This document shows positions 35,469-45,486 of a DNA stretch of 53,786 nucleotides, piece after piece. The stretch is from contig CAJTOK010000021.1 of the NCBI GenBank assembly GCA_910577825.1, positions 1 to 53,786 on the forward strand, given 5' to 3'. The translations under genes were made by a program, and so were the position numbers. Below the pieces are notes generated by a model. The model searched no databases and was not told where the DNA came from. It saw only the letters and a program-made list of their open reading frames with translations. The stretch is from an uncultured Lachnospiraceae bacterium (GTDB lineage Bacteria; Bacillota; Clostridia; Lachnospirales; Lachnospiraceae). How positions within the stretch are numbered: the first letter of the stretch is position 1; each line of letters begins with the position of its first letter.

Positions 35469-36575
35469 ATGTATTCATTTAAATATGATTTACAGCTTTT
35501 TGCTAAAGATGGTGAGGGCGGTGAAAAAACAGAAGAACCTACCGCCAAAAAGCTTTCCGACGCCCGTAAGAAAGGGCAGGCGGCAAAGAGCAGGGAGATA
35601 ACCACAGCTTCATCACTTTTAATATTTTTTATAGTAGTGAAACTGTTTGTTGGATTTGTTGGGGAACGTTTCCTTATGGGGTACAATTACCTTTATTCAG
35701 GCATTACAAAATATACAGATAATGAGTTTACGCTGCAGCTTGCATGTTCACTTATGGGAAGTGTATTCCAGATTATAGTTATTACATTAATCCCATTCCT
35801 GGTATTTTCATTTGCCACTGTTTTCATATCTGAACTTGTACAGGTAAAATGGCAGGTTTCATTTGAACCAATGAAACCCAATTTTAATAAATTTAACCCG
35901 GTAAGCGGCATGAAACGCCTTTTCTCCAAAGATAAAATTGCAGACCTGGTTATTTCACTTATTAAAATTGCGGTACTTACATATATAGTCTATGACTTTT
36001 TAAAAGACAGGTGGGCTATGGTGCTTAACATGTATTCCTATACGCTTTTCCAGGCAATAGAGCTTATAGGCAGTACTGTTATAGATATTGGGATAAGGAT
36101 TAGCATAATCTTCTTTATAGTGGCTTTAGCGGACTGGCGTTACCGCAAATGGAAGTTCCATGAAGACATGAAGATGACTAAGCAGGAAGTTAAAGATGAA
36201 TATAAGAACGCAGAAGGTGACCCTAAAGTTAAAAGCCAGCAGAGGGCACGTATGCAGCAGGCGTCACAGAGGCGTATGATGAATGCACTGCCACAGGCAG
36301 ATGTTGTAATTACAAACCCTACGCACCTTGCTGTTGCAATTCTTTATGATAAAGAGAAATATGAAGCACCAATAGTAGTTGCAAAAGGTGCAGACTTCCT
36401 TGCAGCAAAGATAAAAGATGTTGCAAATGAGAATGATATAGAGATAGTGGAGAACAAACCATTAGCAAGGATGTTATACCATAATGTAGATGTAGGCGCA
36501 CAGATTCCTCCTGAACTTTACCAGATGGTGGCAGAGATTCTTGCTTATGTTTATAATATAAAAGGTAAATTATGA
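35469..36575 (+). CDS. flhB: Flagellar biosynthetic protein FlhB
   Basis: FlhB is the export-gate subunit that switches substrate class. The 368-residue protein starts with the family motif KTEEPTAKKLSDARKKGQ (about 20-37), has four membrane segments, and carries the self-cleavage site Asn283-Pro-Thr-His286. The ATG at 35469 follows GAGGTGGG; the in-frame ATG at 35436 adds 11 unconserved residues. FliK, encoded in the same operon, is its partner in the switch. Confidence 0.95.
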   Translation: MYSFKYDLQLFAKDGEGGEKTEEPTAKKLSDARKKGQAAKSREITTASSLLIFFIVVKLFVGFVGERFLMGYNYLYSGITKYTDNEFTLQLACSLMGSVFQIIVITLIPFLVFSFATVFISELVQVKWQVSFEPMKPNFNKFNPVSGMKRLFSKDKIADLVISLIKIAVLTYIVYDFLKDRWAMVLNMYSYTLFQAIELIGSTVIDIGIRISIIFFIVALADWRYRKWKFHEDMKMTKQEVKDEYKNAEGDPKVKSQQRARMQQASQRRMMNALPQADVVITNPTHLAVAILYDKEKYEAPIVVAKGADFLAAKIKDVANENDIEIVENKPLARMLYHNVDVGAQIPPELYQMVAEILAYVYNIKGKL

Positions 36576-36591
36576 AAGGTATGGTTTTCTG

Positions 36592-38625
36592 ATGAAAAGG
36601 CAGGATTTACTTCTTGGATTGTACATATTGGTACCAGTTATATTCCTTATTGTACCAATTCCGACTTTATTACTTGATATATTGATATTATTTAATATAA
36701 GCATAGCTATGATTGTACTGTTTAATGCACTTTTCTCAAAGGAAGCGCTTAATATGTCGTCATTCCCTACACTGCTGCTTATGACAACGCTTTTCAGGAT
36801 GTCACTTAACGTAGGTTCTACAAGGAATATCCTGCTTACAGGCTATGCCGGCAATGTTGTAGAAACATTCGGGCAGTTCGTAGGCGGCGGGAACCTTGTT
36901 GTTGGTGTAATTGTATTTATGATACTGGTAATTATCCAGTTCGTTGTTATCAATAAAGGTTCTGAGCGTGTATCAGAAGTTACAGCCAGGTTTACACTTG
37001 ATGCAATGCCCGGCAAGCAGATGGCAATAGACGCCGATTTAAATACAGGTGCTATTAATGATGAGCAGGCAAAGGAAAGAAGGCAGAAAATACAGGATGA
37101 ATCATCATTCTTCGGTGCTATGGACGGTGCTACAAAGTATGTTAAGGGAGATGCGATGGCAGGCCTTATCATTACCGTTATAAACTTTGCTGGCGGCCTT
37201 GTGCTTGGTGTTGTAATGCAGGGGCTTGAAATTTCAGATGCACTTTCCAAGTATACCATACTTACTATAGGTGACGGGCTTGTAAGCCAGATACCTTCAC
37301 TTCTTATATCACTTTCAACTGGTATACTTGTTACAAAGGTTTCCAAAGAAGCAGACCTTGGGAATGTGCTTTTAAAACAGCTGTTTTCAATTCCTAAGGT
37401 ACTCTACATAGTTGGCGGCAGCATGGCTTTTCTTGGAATAGCCACACCGCTGTCAACAATGCTTTGTATTATATATGCAATATTATTTATAGCTGCAGGC
37501 AGGGCTATAGAAGCTTCTATGGAGGAAGCTTCTATTGAAGAAGAAGCTGGCGAAGAAGAAGAATCTGCCGAGGAGATAAGGCGTCCGGAGAATGTTGTGT
37601 CACTTTTGCAGGTTGACCCTATAGAGCTGGAGTTTGGATATGGCATTATCCCGCTTGCAGACGTAAACCAGGGCGGTGACCTTTTAGACAGGGTTGTTAT
37701 GATAAGAAGGCAGATTGCCCTTGAACTTGGCTGTGTTGTGCCTATGATACGTTTAAGGGATAATATACAGCTTAACCCTAACCAGTACCTTATTAAGATA
37801 AAAGGTGTCCCTGTAAGTGAAGGCGAGATTTTATTTGACCATTATATGGCTATGAACCCGGGATATGTAGAAGAAGAAATTACCGGCATACCTACATTTG
37901 AACCGTCTTTCCACCTGCCGGCAATCTGGATTACAGAGTCACAAAGGGAGCGTGCCGAGTCGCTTGGGTATACCGTTGTTGACCCGCCGTCAATTATTGC
38001 AACACATCTTACAGAAGTTGTAAGGAACAATATTGACACACTGCTTACAAGGCAGGATGTGCAGAACCTTATCAACAATGTACAGGAGGCCAATACAACA
38101 CTTGTATCAGAACTTGTACCTAAGCTCCTTGGTGTCGGCGAGATACAGAAAGTTTTACAGAACCTTTTAAGGGAAGGCATTTCTATAAGGGACCTTGTTA
38201 CAATATTTGAAACACTTGCAGATAATGCAACAACTACAAGGGATACAGATGTGCTTACTGAATATGTGCGCCAGAGTTTAAAGCGTGCTATTTCAAATAA
38301 ATATTTCCCTTCTAATGAAATGACAAGCGTGGTTACACTTGACCCTAAGATAGAACAGGAGATTATGGGCTCTGTCAAGCAGACCGAGCAGGGCGCATAT
38401 ATAAACCTTGCACCTGAAAAGATGCAGGATATACTAAATTCAGTGAGGGATGAGGTAGAAAAAATGGAAGAACTGGGCAAAAACCCTATTATAGTAACTT
38501 CACCTATTGTACGTATGTATTTTAAGAAGATTACATCAGAACAGTTCAGGGACTTAACTGTTATATCATATAATGAGATAGCGCCTGATGTTGAATTACA
38601 ATCTATAGGGATGGTGACAGTATAG
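36592..38625 (+). CDS. flhA: Flagellar biosynthesis protein FlhA
   Basis: FlhA is the large export-gate subunit that docks chaperone-substrate complexes. The 677-residue protein has about eight N-terminal membrane helices with the FHIPEP-family cytoplasmic loop (ARFTLDAMPGKQMAIDADLNTG) and a ~330-residue C-terminal domain. Its stop codon overlaps the GTG start of flhF by one base. Confidence 0.96.
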   Translation: MKRQDLLLGLYILVPVIFLIVPIPTLLLDILILFNISIAMIVLFNALFSKEALNMSSFPTLLLMTTLFRMSLNVGSTRNILLTGYAGNVVETFGQFVGGGNLVVGVIVFMILVIIQFVVINKGSERVSEVTARFTLDAMPGKQMAIDADLNTGAINDEQAKERRQKIQDESSFFGAMDGATKYVKGDAMAGLIITVINFAGGLVLGVVMQGLEISDALSKYTILTIGDGLVSQIPSLLISLSTGILVTKVSKEADLGNVLLKQLFSIPKVLYIVGGSMAFLGIATPLSTMLCIIYAILFIAAGRAIEASMEEASIEEEAGEEEESAEEIRRPENVVSLLQVDPIELEFGYGIIPLADVNQGGDLLDRVVMIRRQIALELGCVVPMIRLRDNIQLNPNQYLIKIKGVPVSEGEILFDHYMAMNPGYVEEEITGIPTFEPSFHLPAIWITESQRERAESLGYTVVDPPSIIATHLTEVVRNNIDTLLTRQDVQNLINNVQEANTTLVSELVPKLLGVGEIQKVLQNLLREGISIRDLVTIFETLADNATTTRDTDVLTEYVRQSLKRAISNKYFPSNEMTSVVTLDPKIEQEIMGSVKQTEQGAYINLAPEKMQDILNSVRDEVEKMEELGKNPIIVTSPIVRMYFKKITSEQFRDLTVISYNEIAPDVELQSIGMVTV

Positions 38626-39893
38626 TGATTATTAAGAAATATATTGGAAGAACAGAAGAAGAGGCTATATCGCTTGCCAGAGCAGACCTTGGGGAAGGAA
38701 TGTCAATTATGAATACCAAGGAAGTAAACCCGCATGGAATATTTAAATTTTTCAGGAAGCCGTCATTTGAGGTTACAGCTGCCATTGATGAAATCCAGAA
38801 AGAAGAAAATAAAACAGTTAAAAAAGATGATGAAATGCCAGATTTCGGCAAACTCCAGCAGGCACTTAATGATAAGCAGTTTGCACCAGCACCTGATTCT
38901 AAAGCAGCACAGAAAGAAGCTGAAAGGGAGAGGCTTTTAAAGAGCAGCCAGATTCTTGGGGATGAACCAGAAGAAGATAAAGATAAAGAGGACAGCAGCG
39001 GTATTGAGCAGAAGCTTAATACATTGCAGGATTTACTTGAAAAACAGATGATAATGAGCAGGGAAGAAGAGAAAGATGAGAAAGAAAGGGTTGTTGACAA
39101 AAACCAGGCTTATCTTGATTTAATACGTAAACAGCTTATGCAGAATGAAGTTGAAGAGTCCTATGTAAACCAGATTATAGAAGAGATAGAAGGGACACTG
39201 GGGCCTAATTCAACACTTGACAATATACTTGCAGGTGTTTACCAGAAGATTGTATTAAAAATAGGTTCACCACGTCTTATAGACCTTAAAACAAAGTACA
39301 CAAAGTATATATTCTTTATAGGGCCTACAGGTGTTGGCAAAACAACTACTATTGCAAAAATTGCTTCAATGATGAAGCTTGCCAATAAATCCAATGTTGC
39401 ACTGGTTACTTCAGACACATACAGGATTGCCGCAATTGAACAGCTTAAAGTTTATGCGAATATACTTGGCATACCGCTTAATGTTGTATATGCAGCAGAA
39501 GAGCTTGAAAAGCTTAAAGATGAACAGAACGGGTATGACCTTGTGCTTGTGGATACAGCCGGCCGTTCACATAATAACGAAGAACAGAAAGAGGACATTG
39601 TACGGCTGTTAAAAACTGTTCCTGAAAGTGAAAGGGAAATATTCCTTGTATTAAGTGCAACAACAAAGTACCAGGATTTAGTAAGGATAACAAGTGTATA
39701 TTCAGAGATATGCAGATATAATTTAATCTTTACGAAACTTGATGAAACAGATAAAATAGGAAATATATTTAATATCCATATATTGACAGGAGCACCTCTT
39801 TCATATGTTACAGAGGGGCAGAATGTCCCTAATGATATAAGTAAAATTGATGCCCAGAAAATTGCAAAACAGCTTCTTGGAGGAAATAGCTGA
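38625..39893 (+). CDS. flhF: Flagellar GTPase FlhF
   Basis: FlhF is an SRP-type GTPase that sets where flagella are built. The 422-residue protein has a basic N-terminal B domain, an acidic charged middle (about 60-150), and a C-terminal NG domain with GPTGVGKTTT, TSDTYRIAAIEQL, VDTAGRS and TKLDET. It starts with GTG at 38625 overlapping the flhA stop. It overlaps flhG by one base, so the three genes are translationally linked. Confidence 0.95.
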   Translation: MIIKKYIGRTEEEAISLARADLGEGMSIMNTKEVNPHGIFKFFRKPSFEVTAAIDEIQKEENKTVKKDDEMPDFGKLQQALNDKQFAPAPDSKAAQKEAERERLLKSSQILGDEPEEDKDKEDSSGIEQKLNTLQDLLEKQMIMSREEEKDEKERVVDKNQAYLDLIRKQLMQNEVEESYVNQIIEEIEGTLGPNSTLDNILAGVYQKIVLKIGSPRLIDLKTKYTKYIFFIGPTGVGKTTTIAKIASMMKLANKSNVALVTSDTYRIAAIEQLKVYANILGIPLNVVYAAEELEKLKDEQNGYDLVLVDTAGRSHNNEEQKEDIVRLLKTVPESEREIFLVLSATTKYQDLVRITSVYSEICRYNLIFTKLDETDKIGNIFNIHILTGAPLSYVTEGQNVPNDISKIDAQKIAKQLLGGNS

Positions 39894-40774
39894 TGGACCA
39901 GGCAGAGCAGTTAAGGAATTTAGTAAAAAAGCAGACCAGGCAGGAGCATCTTGCAAGGGTTATTACTGTTACAAGCGGTAAGGGAGGGGTAGGCAAATCA
40001 AATATATCTTTAAACCTGGCCATACAGTTTAGCAGGCTCAGGAAAAAGGTAGTAATACTTGATGCGGATTTCGGGCTTGCTAATATAGAAGTCATGCTTG
40101 GCATAAGGCCGCAGTATAACCTGTCGGATGTTATACTAAGGGGCAGGAATGTAAGTGAAATAATTACAAAAGGCCCTGGCAATATAGGCTTTGTATCAGG
40201 CGGGTCAGGGATAAATGAACTGGCAAACCTTGATGGCAGCCAGCTCAGGATTCTGGTAAATGCCATGTACCAGCTTGACAGCATAGCAGATATTATAATT
40301 ATTGATACAGGCGCAGGCATTTCTGACAATGTTATGGAGATGATTTTATCCAGCGCTGAAATACTGCTTGTAGCCACCCCGGAACCGGCATCAATCACAG
40401 ATGCCTATGTATTGTTAAAAACGCTTAAAACCCAGGATGGTTATAACAGTGATTCATTGAAAATACGCCTGCTTGGCAACAGGACACAGAGCAGGGAAGA
40501 AGGAAGGGAGCTTTTTGATAAACTCAATTCCGTAGTCGGGAAGTTCCTTGGAATGGAAATGGATTATATGGGGGCTGTGCCATATGACAGCTGCCTGCAG
40601 AAAGCAGTTATGAAACAGCGCCCGGTTTCACTTGCTTTTCCAAATGCGCCTTCTTCCAGGGCAATACAGGAACTTGCCTCCATACTTGAAAAAAGGAGCG
40701 GAAGGTGTATAACCCCCCAAGGTAACGGGCTGTCAGGCATATTTACAAAGATACTTAAGAACCATAAAAAGTAA
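39893..40774 (+). CDS. flhG: Flagellar number regulator FlhG (MinD-like ATPase)
   Basis: FlhG (also YlxH or FleN) is a MinD-type ATPase that controls flagellar number by stimulating FlhF. The 293-residue protein has the N-terminal DQAxxLR activator motif (Asp2-Gln-Ala-x-x-Leu-Arg8), the deviant Walker A GKGGVGKS, and a C-terminal membrane-targeting basic helix. Its ATG overlaps the flhF stop (TGATG). The presence of FlhF and FlhG suggests controlled flagellar placement. Confidence 0.94.
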   Translation: MDQAEQLRNLVKKQTRQEHLARVITVTSGKGGVGKSNISLNLAIQFSRLRKKVVILDADFGLANIEVMLGIRPQYNLSDVILRGRNVSEIITKGPGNIGFVSGGSGINELANLDGSQLRILVNAMYQLDSIADIIIIDTGAGISDNVMEMILSSAEILLVATPEPASITDAYVLLKTLKTQDGYNSDSLKIRLLGNRTQSREEGRELFDKLNSVVGKFLGMEMDYMGAVPYDSCLQKAVMKQRPVSLAFPNAPSSRAIQELASILEKRSGRCITPQGNGLSGIFTKILKNHKK

Positions 40775-40786
40775 AAGAGGGATGGT

Positions 40787-41509
40787 ATGCTTGAAGAACT
40801 TGTAAGCAATGAAAGCAAGGTAATATTTTACAGGTGTCTTTTCCAGCCAGAAAGTGATGATATGGAAAAGAACAGGGTGTGCAGGTGCCAGCTGTATAAA
40901 ATACTCTCAGATTCAGAGATTATTGCTGCCTGCAATGATAATGGTGAAGAGGAGGAAGCACTTAAAAAACATGAGTGCTATATCCTTGATATATATAACC
41001 TGAATAAAGTCTACAGATGCAATGCGTACTATATCCAGGGAAGCAGTGAAAACGGGTACAGGTATTATACAGTACAGATAGTTTCGCCTGTGCAGAGGGT
41101 ACAGAGGCGGCGTTACCAGAGATACCCGTGCCATTCGCTTTTTGCATATTCTGTTTTACAGGAAGAACAGGTACATGACATTATTAATAAAGAATGGGAA
41201 GAAGTAAAAAAAAGCCTGGCAGGCCTTTCCGGGTTTAAACAGGAGGCACTGGCTGATATAAGCGGCGGTGGCATAAGGTTTACTTCTAAACAGTTGCTGG
41301 AAAAAGGGGAATATCTGTTCTGTGTCCTTAATTTCGGGGGATATAATAATAAAAAAGCTTTTCCTGTAATATGCGAAGTAGTATATTCAGGGCAGTTTGT
41401 AAACATAAAAGATGTTTTTGACATAAGGCTTAAATATCTTGGGATAACAGAACAGCAGCGGGAACAGATAATACATTTTGGTTTCTGGCTTGAAAGACAG
41501 GGAATATAG
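40787..41509 (+). CDS. YcgR-like PilZ-domain c-di-GMP receptor (flagellar brake)
   Basis: A 240-residue protein with an N-terminal YcgR-like domain and a PilZ domain. The c-di-GMP-binding residues are visible: Arg108-x-x-x-Arg112 in RRRYQRYPC, and Asp157-x-Ser-x-x-Gly162 in DISGGGIRF. Such proteins slow the motor or change its bias when c-di-GMP is high. It lies between flhG and cheB, 12 bases after the former, in a place where Bacillus subtilis has no gene. The ligand-binding role is inferred from intact motifs. Confidence 0.9.
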   Translation: MLEELVSNESKVIFYRCLFQPESDDMEKNRVCRCQLYKILSDSEIIAACNDNGEEEEALKKHECYILDIYNLNKVYRCNAYYIQGSSENGYRYYTVQIVSPVQRVQRRRYQRYPCHSLFAYSVLQEEQVHDIINKEWEEVKKSLAGLSGFKQEALADISGGGIRFTSKQLLEKGEYLFCVLNFGGYNNKKAFPVICEVVYSGQFVNIKDVFDIRLKYLGITEQQREQIIHFGFWLERQGI

Positions 41510-41534
41510 AAAATACGGACCGGGAGGCTATAGA

Positions 41535-42695
41535 ATGAAAAATATTTTGATTGTTGATGATTCTGCACTTATGAGAAGAACAATATCTGATATAATAAAT
41601 TCAGATGAGGAATTACATAATGACAAGTATGCAGTAAATGGTGAAGATGCCTTGAGGATACTGGATGCTGCCGGAAAATTTGATGCCATAGTTCTGGATA
41701 TCAATATGCCTAAGATGAATGGCATTGAATTTTTAAGGGAGCTTAATAAACGCGGGCGCAAGGAAAAGGTTGTTATTGTAAGCACAATAGCAAGGGAAGG
41801 TGCAAGGGAAACCATACAGGCACTTGAACTGGGTGCATTTGACTTTATAACCAAGCCTGACAGCCTTTCAGAAGCAAAAGGCCCGTCATTTAGCCAGAGG
41901 CTTGTTGAGATGCTGTATGCGGCTATAGGGCTCCGTACTTCAGAAACTTCAAATGAGGATGTAAAGAAAAAGCTGCGTTCTTATATTGCAAAACCGGCAG
42001 GCAGCTGTACAGGGACAGTCCCAAAGAGAACAACAGACAGCAGTGCCATGCGTGTAGCCCCAGGCGGCATTTCTGACAGGACTAACCACTCTAAAGGGCC
42101 GGCCGTCAAGGCTGCAAAGAAACTTGTAGCGCTTGCATGTTCTACAGGCGGGCCTAAGGCACTCCAGTATGTAATACCATTCCTGCCGCCAAACCTTGAC
42201 GCACCAGTCCTTATTGTGCAGCATATGCCAGAAGGGTTTACATCATCTTTAAGCAAAAGGCTTGATGAACTTAGCAAGATTACTGTTAAGGAAGCGGCAG
42301 ACGGTGATATCTTAAAGAAAGGCACTGTCTATATTGCAAAAGGCGGGGCACAGATGCGTCTTGCAGAAAAGAGCAGGAATGAGCATATTGTAACCGTAAG
42401 GAAAGAAGCGGCAAGAAACGGGCTTAAACCATGTGCTGACATAATGTATGAGTCTTTAATGGAAACTTCCTTTGATGAAATAACCTGTGTTGTAATGACA
42501 GGGATGGGGGCAGACGGCACCCAGGGCATCCTCCAGCTTGAAAAGACCAACAAGGTATACGTTATCGGGCAGGATGCAGAGAGCTGCACAGTGTATGGCA
42601 TGCCAAAAGCACTTGCTGACACTGGCGCGGTAGACGAAGTAGTTACTTTAAAGGGCATTGCAGATGCTATTACAAAACACGTGGGGGTGTTATAA
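41535..42695 (+). CDS. cheB: Chemotaxis methylesterase CheB
   Basis: CheB removes methyl groups from chemoreceptors. The 386-residue protein has a receiver domain with the phosphorylatable Asp in IVLDINMPKMNG, a linker, and the esterase domain with its Ser (CSTGGPKAL), His (QHMPEGFT) and Asp (MGADGTQG). The ATG at 41535 has GGGAGG upstream; the longer frame from 41478 overlaps the pilZ gene and is not conserved. The partner methyltransferase CheR is not in the window. Confidence 0.95.
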   Translation: MKNILIVDDSALMRRTISDIINSDEELHNDKYAVNGEDALRILDAAGKFDAIVLDINMPKMNGIEFLRELNKRGRKEKVVIVSTIAREGARETIQALELGAFDFITKPDSLSEAKGPSFSQRLVEMLYAAIGLRTSETSNEDVKKKLRSYIAKPAGSCTGTVPKRTTDSSAMRVAPGGISDRTNHSKGPAVKAAKKLVALACSTGGPKALQYVIPFLPPNLDAPVLIVQHMPEGFTSSLSKRLDELSKITVKEAADGDILKKGTVYIAKGGAQMRLAEKSRNEHIVTVRKEAARNGLKPCADIMYESLMETSFDEITCVVMTGMGADGTQGILQLEKTNKVYVIGQDAESCTVYGMPKALADTGAVDEVVTLKGIADAITKHVGVL

Positions 42696-44819
42696 ATGGA
42701 TGTAAGCCAGTATCTTGAGATTTTTATTGATGAAACAAAAGAACATTTGCAGACTCTTAGCGACCAGCTTATGATACTGGAGCAGGAGCCTGAAAATATG
42801 GACACAATTAACGAGATTTTCCGTGCTGCACACTCATTAAAGGGCATGGCAGGTACAATGGGTTATAAACGTATGCAGCGCCTGACCCATGATATGGAGA
42901 ATGTGTTCCAGGAAGTGAGAAGCGGCAACATGACTGTCAAGTCGGAACTGGTAGATGTGCTGTTCCGCGGCCTTGATGCCCTTGAAGGCTATCTTGCCAA
43001 TATACTTGAAACTGCTGATGAGGGCACAGAGGATAATGAAGAGATTGTCAATACCCTTAACAGTATTGCAGCCGCTGCAACAGGAAAGGAAGACCCGGTG
43101 GCAGCAGCAAAGCCGGCAGAAAAGGCAGCCGGGGGCGGGGAAGCACCAGAAGGCGGTGCCAAATATGCAGGTATACATATCTCAGATTATGAGAAGAATA
43201 CATTTGACAAGGCAAAGGCACAGGGACAGAATATCTTTGGCGTGACAGTTTACTTACAGGAGTCATGTATCCTTAAAGCAGCAAGGGCATTCCTTGTATT
43301 TAAGGCATTAGAGGAACTTGGTGAAGTTATTAAGGCTGTGCCTGATGTACAGGATATTGAGGATGAGAAATTTGAAATGGATTTCAGCCTTATATACTTT
43401 ACAAAAGAGAGCCTTGAAACAGTAAAAGCAGCAGTTGAGAATGTTTCAGAAGTAAAGGAAGCCATTGTAGGGCCATTTGATGCTGTACTTGATGCTTCCG
43501 GGGCTGAAGCACCACAGCCTGCACCTGGACCAGTCCAGGAAGAACCAAAGGAACAGGAGAAGCCAAAAGAACCTGCGCAGCCTGTACAGGCAAAAACAGC
43601 TGAAAAACCTGCCGAAGCAGCACAGCCTGCACAGGCAAAGAAGGCAGCAGCAAAGCCTGCTGTAGGGCGTACAGTACGTGTGGATATTGAGAAGCTGGAT
43701 GTGCTTATGAACCTTGTGAGCGAGCTTATTATAGCCAAGAACGGGCTTGTATCAATAAATTCCACAGAAGAAGACACAAAAAGCGACGCTGCATTTAATG
43801 AGCAGATTGAATATCTTGAAAGCGTAACCACAAGCCTCCATGAATCAGTTATGAAGGTAAGGATGGTTCCTATTGAGAATGTAGTAAACCGTTTCCCGCG
43901 TATGATAAGGGATTTGAGCAAAAAGCTTAATAAGAAGATGGAACTCCATATGACTGGTGAGGAAACAGAGCTTGACCGTACAGTTATTGATGAAATCGGC
44001 GACCCTCTCCAGCACCTTTTAAGAAATTCCGCTGACCACGGGCTTGAGGATAATGAAGAACGTATTGCACTTGGCAAAGAAGAGATAGGTAATATTTACC
44101 TTGATGCGTACCAGGATGGCAATAATGTTAATATAGAAGTACGTGATGATGGTGCAGGGATTAATGTTGAAAATGTAAGGAACAAGGCTATTGAAAAGGG
44201 GACAATTACAGCTGAACAGGCTGAAAATATGTCTGATAAGGAGATTATTGACCTTCTGTTCAGGCCTAGCTTCTCTACAGCAGAAAAGATTACAGATGTA
44301 TCAGGCAGGGGCGTAGGGCTCGATGTTGTCAAGACAAAGATTGAAGGGCTTGGCGGGAATATAGAATGTAAGTCTGTTATGGGTGAAGGCAGCAGCTTTA
44401 TAATAAGGCTTCCGCTTACACTTGCGATTATACAGGCACTTATGGTTGAACTCGGGCCTGAAAAATACGCTATACCATTAGGCAGTATTGAAACAATAGA
44501 AGATGTCCTGGTATCTGATATTAAGTATGTACAGACCAAAGAAGTCATTAATTTAAGAGGGACAGTTATCCCGCTTATACGGCTTGACCAGATACTTGAT
44601 ATTGAAGCAAGCAGCAATGAGGTTGAAAGCCTTACAGTTGTAATTGTCAAGAAGAGCAATAAACTTGCAGGCCTTGTTGTTGACAACCTTATCGGGCAGC
44701 AGGAAATCGTTATTAAATCAATCGGCAGTTATATTAACTGCAGCAAGATGATAGGCGGTGCTACAATCCTTGGAGATGGCGAAATTGCTTTAATTCTTGA
44801 AGTAAATGCACTGGTATAA
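42696..44819 (+). CDS. cheA: Chemotaxis histidine kinase CheA
   Basis: CheA is the sensor kinase of chemotaxis. The 707-residue protein has the P1 domain with His46 in AAHSLKGMAG, a P2 domain (about 145-255), an Ala/Pro/Glu/Lys-rich linker (about 260-325), the P3 dimerisation domain, the P4 ATPase (DHGLEDNEER, VRDDGAGIN, GRGVGLDVV) and a C-terminal CheW-like domain. It begins directly after the cheB stop codon. All kinase motifs look intact. Confidence 0.96.
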   Translation: MDVSQYLEIFIDETKEHLQTLSDQLMILEQEPENMDTINEIFRAAHSLKGMAGTMGYKRMQRLTHDMENVFQEVRSGNMTVKSELVDVLFRGLDALEGYLANILETADEGTEDNEEIVNTLNSIAAAATGKEDPVAAAKPAEKAAGGGEAPEGGAKYAGIHISDYEKNTFDKAKAQGQNIFGVTVYLQESCILKAARAFLVFKALEELGEVIKAVPDVQDIEDEKFEMDFSLIYFTKESLETVKAAVENVSEVKEAIVGPFDAVLDASGAEAPQPAPGPVQEEPKEQEKPKEPAQPVQAKTAEKPAEAAQPAQAKKAAAKPAVGRTVRVDIEKLDVLMNLVSELIIAKNGLVSINSTEEDTKSDAAFNEQIEYLESVTTSLHESVMKVRMVPIENVVNRFPRMIRDLSKKLNKKMELHMTGEETELDRTVIDEIGDPLQHLLRNSADHGLEDNEERIALGKEEIGNIYLDAYQDGNNVNIEVRDDGAGINVENVRNKAIEKGTITAEQAENMSDKEIIDLLFRPSFSTAEKITDVSGRGVGLDVVKTKIEGLGGNIECKSVMGEGSSFIIRLPLTLAIIQALMVELGPEKYAIPLGSIETIEDVLVSDIKYVQTKEVINLRGTVIPLIRLDQILDIEASSNEVESLTVVIVKKSNKLAGLVVDNLIGQQEIVIKSIGSYINCSKMIGGATILGDGEIALILEVNALV

Positions 44820-44833
44820 GGGAGGTAGAAGCA

Positions 44834-45322
44834 ATGGAAGAAATAAGTGACGTACAGAATCTTGAAATAGCTGGTGAAGGCAAGCAGTATATAGTAGTCC
44901 GCCTTGGGACAGAGCAGTATGGCATAGATATCAAATATGTTGACAATATTGTAAGGAACCAGAGGATTACAAGAGTACCAAAAGCACAGCATTATTTTAA
45001 AGGTGTCATAAACCTGCGTGGTGAAATTATACCTGTAATGAGCCTGCGCCTTAAATTCGGCCTTAAACCTGATGAATATACAAACGCCACACGTATTATT
45101 ATAATTAAACTTGAACAGCAGTCTGCAATAGGCATAATCGTAGACGAGGTAAAGGAAGTAGTTACATTAACTGGAAATTCCATAGACAAGGCAAATACAT
45201 CAGACCCGTCAGACCCTCTTATACAGTATCTGAGCGGTGTAGGCAAACACGGCAATGGCCTGATTTCTTTACTTAATATTTCAGCTGTAATTGTTGGCAG
45301 GGAAAGTAAAGACGTGGTATAG
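44834..45322 (+). CDS. cheW: Chemotaxis coupling protein CheW
   Basis: CheW links CheA to receptors. The 162-residue protein has the core QYIVVRLGTEQYGIDI, ITRVPKAQHYFKGVINLRGEIIPV and IGIIVDEVKEVV. GGGAGGTAG precedes the ATG. It is 14 bases after cheA. An unusually structured gap of 164 bases follows. Confidence 0.95.
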   Translation: MEEISDVQNLEIAGEGKQYIVVRLGTEQYGIDIKYVDNIVRNQRITRVPKAQHYFKGVINLRGEIIPVMSLRLKFGLKPDEYTNATRIIIIKLEQQSAIGIIVDEVKEVVTLTGNSIDKANTSDPSDPLIQYLSGVGKHGNGLISLLNISAVIVGRESKDVV

Positions 45323-45359
45323 CTTGTGGCAATTATAACCTGCTACTTAGACCAGAGGT

Positions 45360-45471
45360 GATAGTGTGAAAAATATATCTAAGGCAGCAAAAAACACTAC
45401 CTAAGATATATTAAATTCACACAGGAAAAATGCAAAACCAGCATTTTTCATCACTATCCGCCTAAAGGCGG
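45360..45471 (+). promoter_or_regulatory. Alternative-hairpin element between cheW and cheC
   Basis: Three hairpins follow each other: GTGTGAAAAATATATCT...AAGG (45364-45384) with 45400-45422; GAAAAATGC (45425-45433) with GCATTTTTC (45441-45449); and CCGCC (45458-45462) with GGCGG (45467-45471), the last ending just before the cheC ribosome-binding site. The outer arms GATAGTGTGAAAAAT (45360-45374) and ATTTTTCATCACTATC (45443-45458) can also pair, which excludes all three. This could be a riboregulator or a tiny mobile element with terminal inverted repeats. Confidence 0.55.
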
Positions 45472-45486
45472 CATGGGGGGATTATT

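Noticed and set aside
41478..41534. Longer N-terminus for cheB
   Set aside because: It would overlap the pilZ gene, lacks a ribosome site and is not part of the conserved receiver domain.
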